From an uncultured Clostridium sp. (GTDB taxonomy: Bacteria; Bacillota; Clostridia; TANB77; CAG-508): DNA of 41,243 nt. The position numbers were made by a program, and so were the translations under genes. The stretch covers positions 1-41,243 of the forward strand of contig CAMSMU010000007.1 in NCBI GenBank assembly GCA_947061115.1. Direction: 5' to 3'. The first letter of the stretch is position 1; every line of letters starts with the position of its first letter. Below, in pieces: positions 41,238 to 41,243 of this stretch. Below the pieces are notes generated by a model. It had not been told where the DNA came from. It made no database searches and worked only from the letters and a program-made list of their open reading frames with translations.

Positions 41238-41243
41238 TTGTTA

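Noticed and set aside
1-41243. CRISPR array, tRNA, rRNA or prophage genes
   Set aside because: I saw no regularly spaced repeats, cloverleaf tRNA, rRNA segments, integrase or phage structural genes.

Overview
The window looks like the chromosome of an AT-rich, spore-forming Clostridia-type Firmicute, probably an uncultured gut lineage. The reasons are very low GC by eye, AGGAGG-type ribosome binding sites, TTGACA-N17-TATAAT promoters, an rpsL-rpsG-fusA-tuf operon, Spo0E-like and BofC-like proteins, and YmfF/YmfH-type M16 proteins. The species cannot be named from the sequence. Almost all genes are on the minus strand; only clpE and pgsA are on the plus strand.

Layout. 1-8400: a type IV secretion-like operon read leftward (pilin, PrgI-like, VirB4 N-terminal half, VirB4 ATPase, VirB6-like, a membrane-anchored protein, an exported phosphoesterase), plus two extra monocistronic pilin paralogues. 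8475-13204: a 51-residue Spo0E-like gene with Spo0A boxes, an M16 peptidase pair, a GT-C-like membrane protein and rpsU. 13502-19400: HtrA, a prepilin-type protein with an attenuator-like leader, an M23 peptidase, a PF06541 membrane protein, an RsiV/PdaC-like protein and a foreign-looking gene. 19622-28269: clpE, pgsA, a BofC-like gene, a foreign-looking FtsH, ComEC and an SH3 protein. 28465-32929: tuf, fusA, rpsG, rpsL. 33050-41243: a coiled-coil pair, trmFO, an SNF2 helicase, and a prepilin-SUMF1 fusion with a second copy of the attenuator leader.

Main observation. Four native genes (tuf, the VirB6-like gene, the PF06541 gene and the prepilin-SUMF1 gene) each need a +1 frameshift, and all four shift at the same place: an in-frame CGG followed by A. 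Skipping the C and reading GGA (Gly) restores the conserved protein, or a more plausible one, each time. By eye I found no other in-frame CGG in the native genes. The only other three are in two genes (19025-19387 and the FtsH gene) whose base composition and codon use look foreign. This suggests that CGG is unread or starved here and that C-GGA is a +1 recoding site or a quadruplet codon.

Second observation. Both prepilin genes are preceded by the same leader: a 17-20 codon ORF ending in a Tyr-Ile repeat encoded by a (TA)n microsatellite, then mutually exclusive antiterminator and terminator hairpins. This looks like an undescribed attenuation device for pilin-like genes. Paired palindromic repeats are inserted in frame in the pre-cleavage leader of both prepilins.
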